DNA from: Gymnorhina tibicen
Taxonomy: Eukaryota > Chordata > Aves > Passeriformes > Artamidae
DNA length: 64,000 nt
Assembly (NCBI GenBank): GCA_013399875.1
Contig: VXAZ01006886.1
Span: 1,190,107 to 1,254,106 of the forward strand
Direction of reading: 5' to 3'
The notes under the pieces are model-generated. The model made no database searches. It worked only from the letters and a program-made list of their open reading frames with translations, and had not been told where the DNA came from. Below, piece after piece: positions 25,907-40,168 of the stretch (its first letter is position 1; each line of letters starts with the position of its first letter). The position numbers and the translations under genes are program-made.

Positions 25907-28900
25907 ATACCCTTTTCTAATTAGCATGAACCTCTGGCTGGGGATCTGCTCACAGAAGGGCACTGGAGGTAAGACAGCTGTTAATGTCCACAACTGAACA
26001 GGAGAGGTTTTTAATCTACTAATAATGATTTGTACATTCAAAGTAGAAACATTAGTTGATTACTAATTTAGAGTACAAGATCTGCTAAATTTTCCTAGAA
26101 CTACAGACTGATTTCAAGTTAATCTCCGTGGGGATTGGACCTGAACTCGTGAAGCACTGCTGATCAAACAGGATCTTTGCAGACCATGAACTTCCTGTTC
26201 AACCTTTTGTGGAAGTTTGATCATTTACAAAATGTTCAATAAGATATGGCGTGAGCTAGAACTGTGTTACTTGGGAGACCTCTCATGAGACACCTCGGAT
26301 GATCCTGCTGGAGCACTGCTAACCACTTACACATTAGGGGCGTGCCTGCAGAGCATTGCATTCTCCAGGAGAAGAGTTATTTCAATTCAGCAGAAGCAGC
26401 AGCAGGATTTCAAATTCACTCTATCATCCAGATGGAGAAATGAAACTATTTTCCCTTTAGCTACTGTCTCAACCTCTGACAAGCCATGGCTTAATTATGT
26501 TATCACCTTTGGTAATGTGCCTAGTCATAACTGTCTTACACTGTTGTGTATTTTTAATAAACTCATTACAGTTATACAGGAGGAAAATAGATTTTTCTGT
26601 AATCAGGATCTCTGCTTTACAGCAGAATGGGAATCATTCAGAATAGGGGTGCCAGAGGCCTGCCCCTAATCTACCTCCTGGAAATTCCTCAGCTAGGGAA
26701 AAGCTCTTTCATTATTTAAAGTACATCTGCCTATTAAAATTCACATTTTAAAATGTCGCCTTTTATCTTAGTTTTCTAGTTGAATGTTTCAGAAGGCAGA
26801 TAAAACAAGGTACTCTCCGGTGGATTAGGGAGATGTAATTGAAATTTGGGTTGGAGGGACAGGACCTATGCTGTTACCTGTGGCTTGAAAAACATAAAAA
26901 CACAGCTCAAGAAAAATCACAGCAGCTCCACATCGTGTTTCAGCTGTTCTGAGGCCATCACTCTTGTTCACTTTTTGTTTTTTTCTGCTGTCTCAGAGTA
27001 GACTAGCCCTAACTTGTACAAACCTCTATGCAATTCCAAATCTTGCCCTTGCTTTCTGTGAGACCGGGGTGGAGTGAAGGGGTGGCTAAGCCAAGTTTGC
27101 CAGAGAATGGAAACATGAAACTTTTCACACTCTTACCTTGGAATTAAAAGCCCTTCCTAGAAGATTTCAGATACAAGAGAGGGGAAAAGTGGCAGGCACC
27201 CAACAGCTGAAAAGCATCCTCTTCAAGGCAGCAGCTGCTTGCTCTGAAAAATCCAAGTGGCCACTCCCCGGGGTCACCTGGGAATGCCAAGGACAATTCT
27301 GGAAAAAACCAAACAAATAACTAAATAATCCCCAGAAAAATGGAAGCCTACCTCCCAGAAGATATTTTCTTCTGCCAGACTAAGAAGGTGCTTAGGAACA
27401 TGGACAAAAATAAACATTCCCTGGCTGTGGAGGTTGGGTGCTCTGACTTCTATGGATTTTTAGAATTAGTTCAAGGAAAAATTAGAGTGTTCCAAACACT
27501 CCAAGTGACCTGTGCCAAATGGAGCAGCTGGCATTAATAGAGTAAATTAGATGATTATATTAAAGATGAATGGCACAGCTTTACGAAAATAAATATCTAA
27601 CACTGTTTAGAATTCAAATCAGCTCTAGTAGGAGCAGTCCTAATGGATACAAATGAACATAGAATTAAAGTGTAGAAATGAAAATCAGAGTCTCCATTTA
27701 CTTTCCCACCATGGCCAGGATTCAGACTTCGTGAGTATATAACAAATCTGATGTCATTTTTTCAGGTTTTGCAAAAAGAAGTCCCCATCACTGCCGCATT
27801 TTAAGCACCTACTGACATCTTGTCACCTGGGAAAGATTGTACTGAGATCAGAACAAAGGTGTAGTTTGATCTCACTGGAAACCAGAATTCCTTCTATAAA
27901 AAGACCTTGATATTTTGCTCTGTGGTAGAATGAAAGCAAAAATCTGGGGGCTTGAGGAGTGGAAAGGTGAACAGACTTTCTCAGAATTGGAAATATCCCA
28001 GTGCTTACAATATTTGCCCTAGATAAGGTTTCTTTTTCTGAAATAAACATCTGAAGCTCCATCTCCACATCCCTGTGAGAATGCCTCAATCTGTGCTGCT
28101 GGCCATTCTGAGCACTAATCACTCTTCTGCTCCAGAGACTGTCTAAACTTGGCCAAAAAGGACAATGTTTTTCTACAAAATATTCAAATCTTGATGTGGA
28201 GGGGCGGGGAAAAAAAGCTTCCTGGAAAATGCTTCAGCAAGTTCTAGTTGTGGGTTTGCAGCCTTTCTGTAATGGAGTATTTGTGTTGGCAGTAATAGGA
28301 TTACCTGCATCATTAAAGGTTGCTGGAGCTCTCCCTTGGCAGGTGCAGTAAATGAAGAAAATCATTTTCAGAGTATTTGGTTTATAACAGAAGGGCTTAA
28401 TTATAGCTGCAATGAGGCTGAGCTACACAGATCATGGTGATCAACATCAGCTCCAAAAAACATAACGTGCTACATCTGAGGGGTGCTGGAAGCAGCACTG
28501 TGGGATAATGATGCATGGAAGCAGCTTTCTCAGGTTCTGAAAAGGAGAGAGAAGGCAGCGTCACATTATTTCCTTCCCCATCTAAGGACGATTAGGGAAA
28601 AAAAGCATTCTAATGTGCACACAATGCATCCCACAGTGCAGTCAAAGCAAGGCAGTTTCATGTGGGGTCACACTTCTGCTGAGCGCTGCTGCAGCACTCA
28701 GCTGAAAACCATCAAAAGCCTCAGGACACTGGAGAACCAAAGCCAAAACCAGGAGACCTGGCTCACTTTTATGGAAGAGGCTGTGGGAAAGAAAAAAGAA
28801 TCAATTCCTAGCTAATGGAAGGCATTACTTTTAACTCATTCTCAATCCTGAGGCTTCAATTTGGGCTGAATTACCCTTCTACCCCTCTCAGTCTGAAGAA

Positions 28901-29173
28901 CTTTTTTTTTCCAGTGCACAGAATGTGCCACTTAACTAAGTCTATTTAATATCCCAATCCTAAAAAGTCTTCCTCTTACCATCAGTCCTATTAAAATCAG
29001 TAGTTATTCAATCAAGTGAATATGATGACCCAAAGAACCATGGCTGGTCTAAGATCTAAAAGGAAAAATTTTGCCTAAAGCTACTGACTATCAGAGATTG
29101 ATCTTTATTTAAGACATCAATTGTACTTAGGCATTTGGCCAAAGACCAAACTAATAAATCTAATCTTGAACAA

Positions 29174-29191
29174 ATATATATATATATATAT
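29174..29191. repeat. (AT)9 microsatellite
   Basis: Nine perfect AT units, followed by a short 'acacatatat' extension. Confidence 0.97.
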
Positions 29192-32100
29192 CTACACATA
29201 TATTTTTCAGGGTTGTTTATTCAGGTATTCATTATATTTGAAACAATGCCAGCATCAACACGGAGCAGTGACTAAGGACATGATCCTGCACAGATCTGAG
29301 GATAGTTATAAACTTTGCTAAGTCCATCTGAAAAGAAAAAATGGGGATTAACTGTACTGAATACAAGTCTGGATTTGTACTTGCAAAACTAGGTCAGGCT
29401 GCCACACAAATCCATCAGAAGAGGAATAAGCCTTGTACAGAACCCTAGAGTAGAATTCTCTATTATTTCAGGTACTGTTGTCTGCAGAAGAGCTTACTCA
29501 CAGGCAAATGCTGAAGCATCCAAGCAGCCTGGCAAGGTGGTGATAAGAAATACAGTGGGGAAGACTCCCTTCCTCACACAGCCCCCAAGACATCTGCAGA
29601 GCTGACGCGCTGCAAGCCCTGGAGTCCAGAATACCCCTCATTGATTGCTCTGAACAACTCACACATAATAACAGGTCTGAGCCTTAGACTTCCCTTCTGT
29701 TCCACTTCCTCAAGTGGGTCTGTACCAGCGAATGTCTTTCACAGGGAATTTGCCTGAGGCAGAATCCATGGAATACAATGCCATGCAGATGCACACTGCC
29801 TTTTTTCTTACAGATCCTCCCTTTGTGCACACATTTGAAGACGTGCCACGGAGTTATTCCTGTGTGCACAGCTAAGTGCAAGAACAGTATTTCCTGCGCT
29901 GTCCCTGCCAAGGAAGCACACATGCAAAGCTGTCAACAGGGCAGGCAACAACAGCTCTGTACGAATTAAAGGAAATGTGAAAGATGCCTTATAAAAGCTA
30001 CTAACAACTATTAATGACAGTACTTAAGGCAGCCCTGTGGCCCAAGGTACTTTGCAGAACACTTTACATCAAGTGAGTGGAAAGCTTTAAAGCCTGTCTT
30101 AAAATGCTTTGATATTGGGATTCCAATCACTGCTCACCAAAATCAGGCAGCAGTGTCCCTCTAGCTCAAAGCGACCACCACAAAATCATTCTGGAACATA
30201 CCTTCCTAATCAGATTCTCTTGCTGAGGGAAAGACTGAGCAAGATTATGCTCCCTTTCCAATTTTTTCAGTGATTCTTGCATTTCAGGGGTAGATTTTCC
30301 TATCAGATCCTATTCAAACCCAAATGGCAGTCTTTTTTCAGTTAAAACACCCTAATACTTTTAACAAATAGACTGACTCAAAAGATCTTGGAATCAGAAC
30401 TCTGATTTAATTTTTGTGGATCAGGTGATTAGAGGAACTTATTCAGCATAAACAACATTGGATTAAAAGCAAAACAAGTTTACTAAAAATGACTCCTATT
30501 TTTCACTTTATTCCCTACCCCATCTGTTTCTGATGACTTCATTTCTGCCTCTCAAGATCTGGAGAGATCGGTACTCATTAAAAGAATCTATACCAGTTCA
30601 AGATTCTAAGACCTAATGCTATGGTATAAAAATATAGGCAAATTGAATTCACATTGGTAATGGCAATTACACAATTGAATTGTTGTATATTTATAGAAGC
30701 AGGCTCCAGAAAGTCCCAGCTGAAGCAATACTGACAGCAGCCAAGATGGCCTTTACAAGAAACTGGGAGCTGCTGCCTTTTGCTTGTCAGTTCCAAGTCT
30801 GCCAGCCCTGTCCCGGGGGTACAGCAGCCACCTGCTTCCAAAGGATCCTGAGGAGTAACACACAATTCCAGGCAAATGAGAAACATTTATGTGGCCGTAT
30901 TTTTAGCTTTGCTGCTTGTGGTACAGATTATTCTCCAAACTAAAATGGCATAGGACAGACAGTAATTGATCCACTGTCCTTCAGTGCCCTTCCATAGTAT
31001 CCATGCTGGCTGCTTAGAGAAAGTGAGATGGACCATTCAGCCCTTCTCTCACGTGCCCTTTCCTACAAATCCATTTGAACCAGGCTCAGGGTGGGATAGT
31101 CTAATCCAAGTATGGAGTTTATGCCTTGCATATCAAGAGCCTCATTCATTTTTGGATATTGCTAAAATGTAATGGCTGTTCCACCCACGAGGAGGAAGCT
31201 GGCATTTTATCCTTAGGTACTTTGTATCTAATTTCAGAGAATATATTTGCTTTATAGCCTCTCACCAAGTCCTGTTCAGATACTCTCTGTTTACTGTCTT
31301 CCTTAACCTAGAATACTGAAAACACACAAATATCCTTTGGGAAAGGATTAATACTTTTCCTATTTTCTCACGTTTTTCATCTCCACCTGAGTAGATTTAT
31401 CGATGCTAAGGTCACAGCACATTCAGAATGGGCTATTTCTAGCAGTGTTGCTGTTACAGCTCGTGCAGTGCAGAAATATTATAAACCATGTCTGCACCAG
31501 GAGACTGGGGGAACTGCACAACCAACCTGTTCAGAAAGGAAACCCAAATCAAACTCTCACAGGCTTGCATAATTATTAGACCAAGACCTGGACAAGACAT
31601 GCAGCTGGTTACTCTGGATTCTTCTATTAGCTTTCAAATAAGAACAAAAGGATGGCAAACCTGCATTTAACACACTCTAGCATGCAGCACAACAGAGCAG
31701 CTGTATTAAACACCCTGTAAACCTCACTCCAGAGGCCTGCCTTTAAGAAATAAGTGGAAAAAAAAGGAGAAAGTGCCCTTTGGCCTCTGAAGCATGTTCT
31801 CTTCTTTACACAATAGCTATGACTGATTCATACATCACTCTTCTGTGTATCTTGCCAGCCCAGGGCTTGGCTTAAGCCTTGTTTAACTTTTTAAAAACAT
31901 ACTTAATGCTGGCATCCAGGTGTAAGCAACAGCAAGTAGAAGTTAACATAATGTTTCTGCTCCTGCTCACATTTTAGGGATTCCTGAGATTAGCACTGTA
32001 TTGTTCCTAGAAGAAATAGCCAAACTCAATAGCACTAGGTTTGACTATTCTCATGAATTCTGCTCTTTCTAATCTTCTTCAATGCTCTCAGCTTCCATTT

Positions 32101-33126
32101 AATAAATCATTTTAGACAGGCTCAGCCTTCATGCTCACATAAACTTTATGGAGCGACACATAAAGCAGGCAAAATTTCAGGTTCAGCCTGAGTTTTTTCC
32201 TGAACTATGACTGGCTTTCAAATGAAAATGTCTTTACCATACCTAAACTGCATTTTTTTCATGCTACAGTTCCAAAGCTTGTTCTTGCTCCCAAAGGAGC
32301 CAGTGTGCCTCACCCTTTACCTTGTAACATCAGCAGATCCACAAGACCTCAGGTTCTGCTTGCGAAAGGAATGGGACAACATCCGCATCTCTGTTCAAAG
32401 GCAGCACCAGAGTGTTTCAATTAGATTAATGGATTCATAATTTCCTTTAAATTAAGTGTCCAGACATTTCTTGCCTAATTGAGAGACCTGCAGCTTCACA
32501 TTTCAGTCACCTTTTCTAAACATCTCCACAATGCCTGTTGCTCTCTTGAAAAGGAAATGTTCAAGGCTGGTCTGGGTTCCCAGTTTTTTCATGCAGACTG
32601 AACCTTCTAGGAGTAGGTTAGAGGTGGATGCGTATCTCCCCACTTCTCCATTTTATTAGGATGGTAGGTTGATATGTATCCAGCCAGGAAACAAAACAAT
32701 TTTTTGGTCCTGACTCTGTACATTGAGTGTGATTGCTGGGGACTTGGTCACTCTAGAGATTGTCACTGACCCTGAGAACAATCAGCATCTTACCAGACTG
32801 CATTGTAAGGCATTTCAAATAATTGTTTCAACTTGAATGTGATTTTCAGTTGACATAAAAAGACAGTAAGCTGTATATTTTTCAAACACCAGAAAAAACC
32901 TAAGCTTATTCTTACATGCTTTGAAAGAGGCACTAAAATTGACTAAGATGAATATAAACTAGAATAATTTATCATGGCCATTCAGATGTAATGTCTATAA
33001 AGAAGAAAACACAAATAGCTGAAATTTAAGGACATAAAATTGCCTTGAAGTGTCAATAACAATTAACATTTACATTCATCTCAGTATCTATTGGAATGCA
33101 TGCTTCTTAAAGCCATAATCAGAAGG

Positions 33127-33144
33127 CAAACAAACAAACAAAAA
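33127..33144. repeat. (CAAA)4 microsatellite
   Basis: Four CAAA units followed by AA. Confidence 0.95.
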
Positions 33145-33957
33145 TCATCATTGTAAACAACCATGAAATTTGAGGGTTTTCATTCCTTCTAATCCAAGTC
33201 TAAGTAATGCTAATGTTTGTCCTATTCCTGCTTCAGCCCTAACGAAGCATAAGTAAAAGAACAATTAATTGTAGTCAAAAAGTGGGAAGGAAAAGTTACT
33301 TTTAGGTTTAGTCAGAAATATTGTATTTTAACAAGACTGTTTCCCATGTTTCCTTCATACAAAGACAACAGCACACAGTCAAGTGGGACAGAGCTCAGAG
33401 GATTATTGTATTTAGTAACTGGCTATCCAGGAGACTATATCTGTGTAAAACTGTGGGTTTTTTCTAATTAAATCATAATTTCCATATGTTTGAGCATTTA
33501 CACAGAGTCCAGGCCTATCTCCCTTCAATTCAACTTTCAAATTCTGAGGATAAATTAATTAATTCCAGAAAATAAATTGTGATATGCTCACCAAAAGCAA
33601 GCATGCAGTACCTATCATGATATCCATTAAAAAGTAAATATTATCGGGGGAGCAAGGTGCTGGACGAGAAGAATGGACTGTTACTCTGCTTCTACCACAA
33701 CCAACACAGTGTGGGTATTAATCAGTAGGCTGAAGTCCCAAATTAGATTCTATTTTGGATAGTAGTTTCAATCTGGAACATGTTTGTGTTAATTCAAGTT
33801 TTCTCATGATACAAAATAAAACATTGTCCACCAGAGGAGAAATTTAAGGTATGATCCCAGGAAATTCACAAAACCTTCATGCACAAGAGCTGGTATAGCA
33901 CTACAGAAAAGAACTTTAAGCCAAAATTTTAAAGGTATTAGCTTCAGTCATTCCTAA

Positions 33958-34055
33958 CTGGTGACCTAATACATTCTGAGGATATAAACTTTCATATCAT
34001 TCCTTCATTTTCCCATCTGCAAAATGATGATAAAAATATTTACTTATCCATTGGG
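33958..34055 (+). repeat. MIR / L2-like fossil repeat
   Basis: 'ggtgacctaatacattctga' followed by 'ttccttcattttcccatctg', 'caaaatgatgataaaaatat' and 'ttac' matches the MIR/CORE-SINE middle-to-3' landmark order (TGACCTTGGGCAAGTCA..CCTCAGTTTCCTCATCTGTAAAATGGGGATAATAATA). Identity is low but spacing and order agree. MIR and L2 share this segment, so the exact family cannot be decided by eye. Confidence 0.5.
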
Positions 34056-37000
34056 GTTTAACTGCCTTAAAACTGCAGGGGGCTCTGATAATATGATAAC
34101 CTGGGCATATAAGAACATAACATTATTCATAGGTTTGACTGTAGTCCCTATCTCAGGAAAATCAGGTGGAATTTTGTGTAAAATGAATATTGATGAGACA
34201 GTAGCCATTGCCTGACATCACACAAAGGCACAAGTTTTACCAAGACTATGAAACTGAGCCATGATTTAGCTGTATCACCATGCCAGGCAGTGACTTGAGC
34301 TTCTCTTTAGCAAATAGAATTTGAAGCTGACCTGCGGTTAGGAAAGACTGAGAGGCTTGTGGAGTGTGAGAAGTCAGGGGCTGAGAATATTCTGCATTTA
34401 CCACTCTGTGTATGGGCAAAAGCCCATCAAATTGCATCACCAGATAAACCATCTCTTGTCCCAGCCCCACGTGCCTCAGAAGCCGCATTCTCAAAGCCTG
34501 TGGGAGCTGTCTAAGGTCTATTTACTCATTGGCCACAAGCACTGGCTAATGTACAGCAATTTTATTCTGGCTTAGTACAGTTTTGTATGGGCATTTTGTT
34601 TGTTTGCTTTTTAAATTCTCATCTGGTACTGAGTCAAAGCGTAAAAACCAGAATTCCTTGGAAAGTAGGGCTGATCAGGCAAAGGCTTTACACTAGCAAG
34701 AACGCTGATATTTCAAAAATATTTTCATTCCACCTTGCTATAAAAATGAAATTATTCAAAGATATTCCCAGGAAGGCTTTCAGAATAGCAAATGATTCAT
34801 AAGAGCAAAGAAGGAATCCTCATTTGAGTATTTGCATGTCTAAGAAGGTCCACAACTAACTGATTATAGAAGGAGCCTCTCTCTGTCCCTTTCACATTCA
34901 AATAATTTATAGTAACCCAAAAAAGCTCCACAAGAACAGCTCTTCCCCATAGCGTGTTGGCCAAGGGACTCACCTTATATGTAAAGGTCAAAGGTAAATT
35001 TTTCCACATTAAAAATTAAGATATGGAAGATGATATTTTACAGCACACCTGGAAGAATGTCTTGGTTCCCCAGATATTCTAGAGTGGTCTTATTGTTTCT
35101 TACCAAATGTTTATCTCTTCTCTTAGATATTGAAAAATTTTTGGTTTGAACATTTCATCCAACCAAAAGTGTCCCTATGAAAACTTGCAGGTTTTATCTC
35201 AGAGTTTTGGGGGGTTTTTGCTGTTGTTGGGTTTGGGTTTATCTTGGTATTTATTTATTTGCCCTTTTTTTAACAGAAAAGCTAAAAATATGCTACATTA
35301 GTTAATGTTCTTAAAACCTATCCAGTATGAGTAACTTCTGTAATCCTTTTCCTTCACTTTTCTAAGAGTTATGCAATGTCCGACATTTAGGGAGGAATTC
35401 TTGTAGCCTTGAATAAGTATTCAGGCATGAACTCTATTGTTCACAGAGTCTATACATTTACTCTAGAGAGCAAGCCTGGAAACATTTCATTATAGTGCTG
35501 CACATGCAATTATGTGGTGGGAACATGATAACACAAAACTGGTAAACAGCCAAAAAATCTTTCTGAGTCAAAAATGAAAAAATTATTAAGATATGAGATC
35601 CACACTGTTGAGTTAAACATTTTGCTTTCCTTCCTCCAATTAGGTCCCATTGTGCACTGTTCCCTCACTTCCCACTAAGTCTAAGTCATTTAAAGTCCTT
35701 GGTATCAGAGAGAAGAAACTGCGTTATTTTATCCTGGTAGCTGACTACATTCCTCAAATTAAGAGTATCAACTTTGTCAAGTCAACATTTAAAAAATCTG
35801 AAGGTATTTGGTGAACAACTTTAGTAAGTTCAGAAGCTCACCCAATTGGGAACTTCCTCCTTTCCACCTTTGCACTATGAAGTGGAACAGTTCCAGAAAA
35901 CTCAGGACGTAAAAGTGACAGACATTATACCACAAAATCCTTGTCCGATTACAAACACTGAACCTCTCTCATGTCAGTGAAAGTTTACCCCTGAAGCAGC
36001 ATGTGTCCCCTGAAGAGTGGTTTGTAAGGACAACTTCATCTTAAAATCCAAGCACTTAACGTTCTCAAGTTCTGTCCTTTGCTAACTTGAGGCCTTACCC
36101 AAAGACCACTGAGCTCTAAGAAACTTTCAGCTGATTGACTTTAGGGGACTTTGGATCAGAAGATCCTGGCATATCTGCAACAGCTCCTGAAAGGGAACAG
36201 AATAAGTCTGTCCAATACCACTATATAAAATAAAAAAAACAGAATAGGACAAAAAGGGGAGAAAGATATTCCAGAGGTACATAAGTGTTCTTAAATATAT
36301 GATGGCCTAAAAAACATGTGAAGGATGGATAACATCAGAAAAGTTTAGAGGGACAAGCACGATGCCATTCAGTTTTAATTTTGTCTCCCTGTCAGCTGTA
36401 GACCCACATGTACCCTCAGAAAATGTTATCTTGGTTTACCTATTTTTTGAATAAAGTGAGACTAATTGGGATTTTTATCTCCAATATCCACCCAAATGGG
36501 ATACAGAAGGTGTGACAACTATCCTAACCTTTCCGCTCTCAGAGACTTTTACAGTTTCTCCATCTGCCAGAAGCCTTCTCCTGGCAGTGGGAAGGCCACA
36601 GTGCTGCTCTCAGCCTGCAGGAAGGCTCTGCCTCTGGCAGCTAGGCCCTGCCTCTGGCCATTTTGACCAGAAAATCATCTCTTCATCTCTTTCTGAACAC
36701 TATTTACCTCAGAAAAATCCACAATCATCTGAAACTTTACCAATACCCGCCAACAAGCACTTCTGACATTCAGTTTCTCTGCTGACTCTGGGACAGCAAA
36801 GAAAATATCTGTGCTACACCCAGGACTAAGATTCAAGTTCAGGTTTTAATACATTGCTTTCCTGAGCCTCTTTCAGGCCCTTAGCATTACCAGCATGTAT
36901 TTACTGTGGTCGTGTAAACAGAGCAGAGAACACAGCACATGGGAGTGATTTAAACTGTGTCATTAGCACATGGCAGGGGGCAGGGCTTCACTTGGATAGT

Positions 37001-37839
37001 TCACACATACCACACAAATTCTTTAAACAAATAAAGAGCTGTGCAGCGAGGGAAGGAGGGAAGGGGAGGGGACCTATACAACCCCCAGATTTTCCATGCT
37101 CTCCCTCTCTGGTTTGGAGGGCTGGCTTTTTTCCCCCCACAATGTGATACCCGGTCCATCAGAAACTCCGCTCACACACTGCACACAATGAGGCGTCCCA
37201 CTGCCCACGTTTCAGGAAGGTTCTGGCAATGCACAAGCAGCTCTAGAACTACTGTGGACAGAAAAACATAACTTGATATATTTTTTAATAGATGCAGTCA
37301 CCATTTCACATGCAGTATATTAAGCCTTTGTGCCTATGAACTCTTGACAGAAACAAGTACTGTAGTGAGCAAAGTCCCAGGTAGAGGCAGGAAGCACAGA
37401 CACCACATTAGGCTGGAGAACACCTTTCCCTTTTAAAAAATTTAATGATGCGTCTTTGTGTGGTTCCACAATGAAATGTGGCTCAAAAGAAGCATCTGTC
37501 AAAGCTCAAGATGACACACCCGGCCATTAATAAATCTGTCCCTTCACCTCTCTGCTGGCACATGGCACAAGGCAAGCTGCTGTGCTTTGATGTAAGCAGC
37601 ACTCACCTGTGACCTCAATTTCAAGGACACCAATGAAACCAAAAGGAGAGGGACAGTACTGAAAGAGGGTGACAGACATAAAGGTGATTTTATATTGTTT
37701 AATAAGACATGATGTGATTCTTGACTCAACCTAATTTGTCAGTTTTTTCATGTGGTGCTAGTCTACAACACGTTGTTTCATATGGATTAAAATTAGTAGT
37801 ACTTCACATATGTTATTTAGTCACAGCTTTCTCATAGAT
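34056..37839. other. non-coding DNA, nothing recognised
   Basis: Unique AT-rich sequence with a T/G-rich patch at 35205-35275 and the purine tract at 37048. Only short, unrecognised frames occur. Confidence 0.7.
37048..37072. repeat. purine-only (GGGA/GGAA) tract
   Basis: Twenty-five consecutive purines made of GGGA/GGAA words, a homopurine run with triplex or G-rich potential. Confidence 0.9.
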
Positions 37840-38130
37840 AGGTAAATAAAACTCCCTCTCTTTTACTTTTAGGAAACCTGAGGCAAAGTCGTTCTGCATC
37901 AACTTTACGCATCAAAAGACACAAATATTTCTTTGTTGAGTTCCCCAACAGCCCCACAGTGTCCAAGACTCATTGATTTCATTGGTCCTTTTGAAATATC
38001 AGAAGTGTTATCTTGAAGTATTAAACTATTCTAAAAGCCAAGGTTGATGGCTTCATTCAGATCTCTGTCAGGAACAGGATTAAAACCTAGGGACCTAAGA
38101 AGGCCAGCTGTGCCTAGAAAAACACAGGGC
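37840..38130 (-). repeat. possible MIR-like fossil, interrupted
   Basis: Two landmarks of a reverse-complement MIR occur in the right order. 'ctctcttttacttttaggaa' followed by 'acctgaggcaaag' at 37856-37888 resembles CCCATTTTACAGATGAGGAAACTGAGGC. 'ctctgtcaggaacaggatta' followed by 'aaacctaggg' at 38063-38092 resembles TGGCAGAGCCAGGATTCGAACCCAGG. They are about 175 bp apart, further than in the consensus, implying an insertion or a chance pairing. Confidence 0.3.
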
Positions 38131-40092
38131 AAAGCTGATCTGAAACAGTTTGAGTCTTTTTCTCAGCCCCTTTCTACTTTAAAACCTTCACTGGGCAGGC
38201 AGCAACAGGCCCTGCATAAGAGCAGAAGATGACAACCCCACAAGGGTTTCGGGCAGACTCAATGGAATATCTAGATATTTGTATGTCACCCAGATCTGCA
38301 TCGTGTAAGAGAATTGATTTACTGTCCCAGCAGCTCATGGAGGAGGAAGTTATTGCTCAGACAGGGAACTGGAGCAGAAAGAGCAGTGACTTCCTTACAA
38401 CCCTGCAGGAAACACACTCTATTTAAGCAGGCTGCAGCATCATATTCCACTGCCAGGTTAATTTTACAGGAAGATTAGCAATTTAGCAGCTCCCACAAGT
38501 GTTTGCAGCAGCAGCAGCCTATACGTTGTTTCCAGAGCTCTGTCTGAGGTGAAAGGCAAATACTCATAAAGGATCTGAAGGAACTTTCCAAATATGCAGG
38601 CATGATCAGCTGTCAAAGCCCACCAGTGAAAATGAAGTGTTATCCAAAGTCTCATCAATACACATGGAGCTGGAGCACAACAGCACTGGGGGGATTTAGA
38701 GTTTAGCAGATATGATGTAAAGAGAGGAGGTATCTTAACAGATCTAATTCTTGATGGATTTTTAGAACTAGAATTCAACCCATATTTCTTTACAGAATTA
38801 ATACCTTCCTGCACAGATAGACAGATAATAAGTAGATTTTCCTTCAGTATTAAAAGAAGAGAGATTACAATTAGCTTTCCATCCTCATCACACCTCCTAC
38901 CTCTGTATCTCCAGCCAGTGTCAGTGAGAAGACTTGTTCACTTTTAGAAAATATCACCTGACAAACTCTGGAGGGGAAGGAGTTGAGAACATAACTACAG
39001 GAAGAGAATGAAGAGCACCGTGGTCTATTTAAAGGCTTGCTTGTGATCCCCTAGTGCCACCTTTGGTTGAAGCTCACCAAGTACGAACAAGCTTACAGTC
39101 ATTCCCAGGAGAGAATGAAGTTTAATTTGCTTTATGTCATTTGCAGGAAGACAGTCCTCCTGGATTCCTTATCTTCTTTTCAGGAGAAAACCAAACACTG
39201 AATTTTTCTGCTAAAGTGACTGAACTGTATTTCCTATTCCTAGGCTATTTCTGAAGCACCTCCAGAAGTGTTGGCAGGAAGAGGCTCACCTGATTTTTGT
39301 GAAAGCATTTCCATGTAGCATGGGGAAGAGGTACATGCATGGAACCTGCTTTGAGAGCTTCACACAGTAATATCTGAAAAAGGAGGAGAAAGGACCAAAA
39401 AACCCTTCTGCTGTTTCAGTGACCAGATATGACCTGTAGATTTTCCTGTGTTCTAGTTCATCCTTACAGCCTTTTAACTCCATGGGAGGGATATGTTAAA
39501 AGCAGAAGACTGGAGATAAGGATTATAAAATACACTGAGTGCCCTTGCAGCTTGGAGTGACCCTTGTTAAATCAGTGTGAAGAGCAGTGATCCCCCAGCA
39601 TGGCCAAGTGGAATGGTACCCATGTCCCTGTTGTGTCTCTCTCCATCTCCTCTGTCCCGGTGCTGCTCTGGGATCCCCCACTCAGCGAGGTGACAGAAAT
39701 ACAGTCACTGTCTCTGTTTGAGCCGTGGGGTTGGAGCTGTCCCAGCTGCCAGTCCTGCTGACTCACACAGGGCCAAACCCTCAGAGCATGTAAAATGCTC
39801 CAGGGAAGTCCCTGGAACAATTTCAGCAGAGTTTCAGCAATTTACTGTTGCCAAGAATTAGGCCCAGGAGCATAACAAAGACAGTGGTTTAAACCCATTA
39901 ACAAGAGTGCACTTCTACCACCTTGTGCTGTAGTGGCGACTGACTGAAAGCCATTTCAAACACTTGTAGGTGGTCTGCCCCATGATGCAGAAAACAGAGA
40001 GGAAAAGGAATTCAAAAGAAAAATTAAATGGGCTGATATAGATCTACCTATAAGCATGAAAAATATGGTACATAAAAATATGTGCAGATATG

Positions 40093-40168
40093 TGGTATAT
40101 ATATTCATGCATACTTGCAAATGTACCCCTACGGATTTGTATAAATACAAATATATGTATATACATGC
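40093..40168. repeat. imperfect TA/TG-rich low-complexity tract
   Basis: Repeated 'tatatata', 'atgcata' and 'atatatgtatatacatg' words with interruptions; a decayed dinucleotide repeat. Confidence 0.75.

Larger units (their letters stand above)
24289..33957. other. non-coding DNA, possible regulatory blocks
   Basis: Mostly unique sequence. 25.57-25.83 kb follows an acceptor-like 'ttccctcccaaag' and stays open to 25826 while also carrying TAATTA motifs. 25.93-26.55 kb is of mixed composition with TAAT, E-box (CAGATGG) and GATCA words and no repeats. Frames at 28483-28815 and 30578-30943 are unrecognised. Confidence 0.5.
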
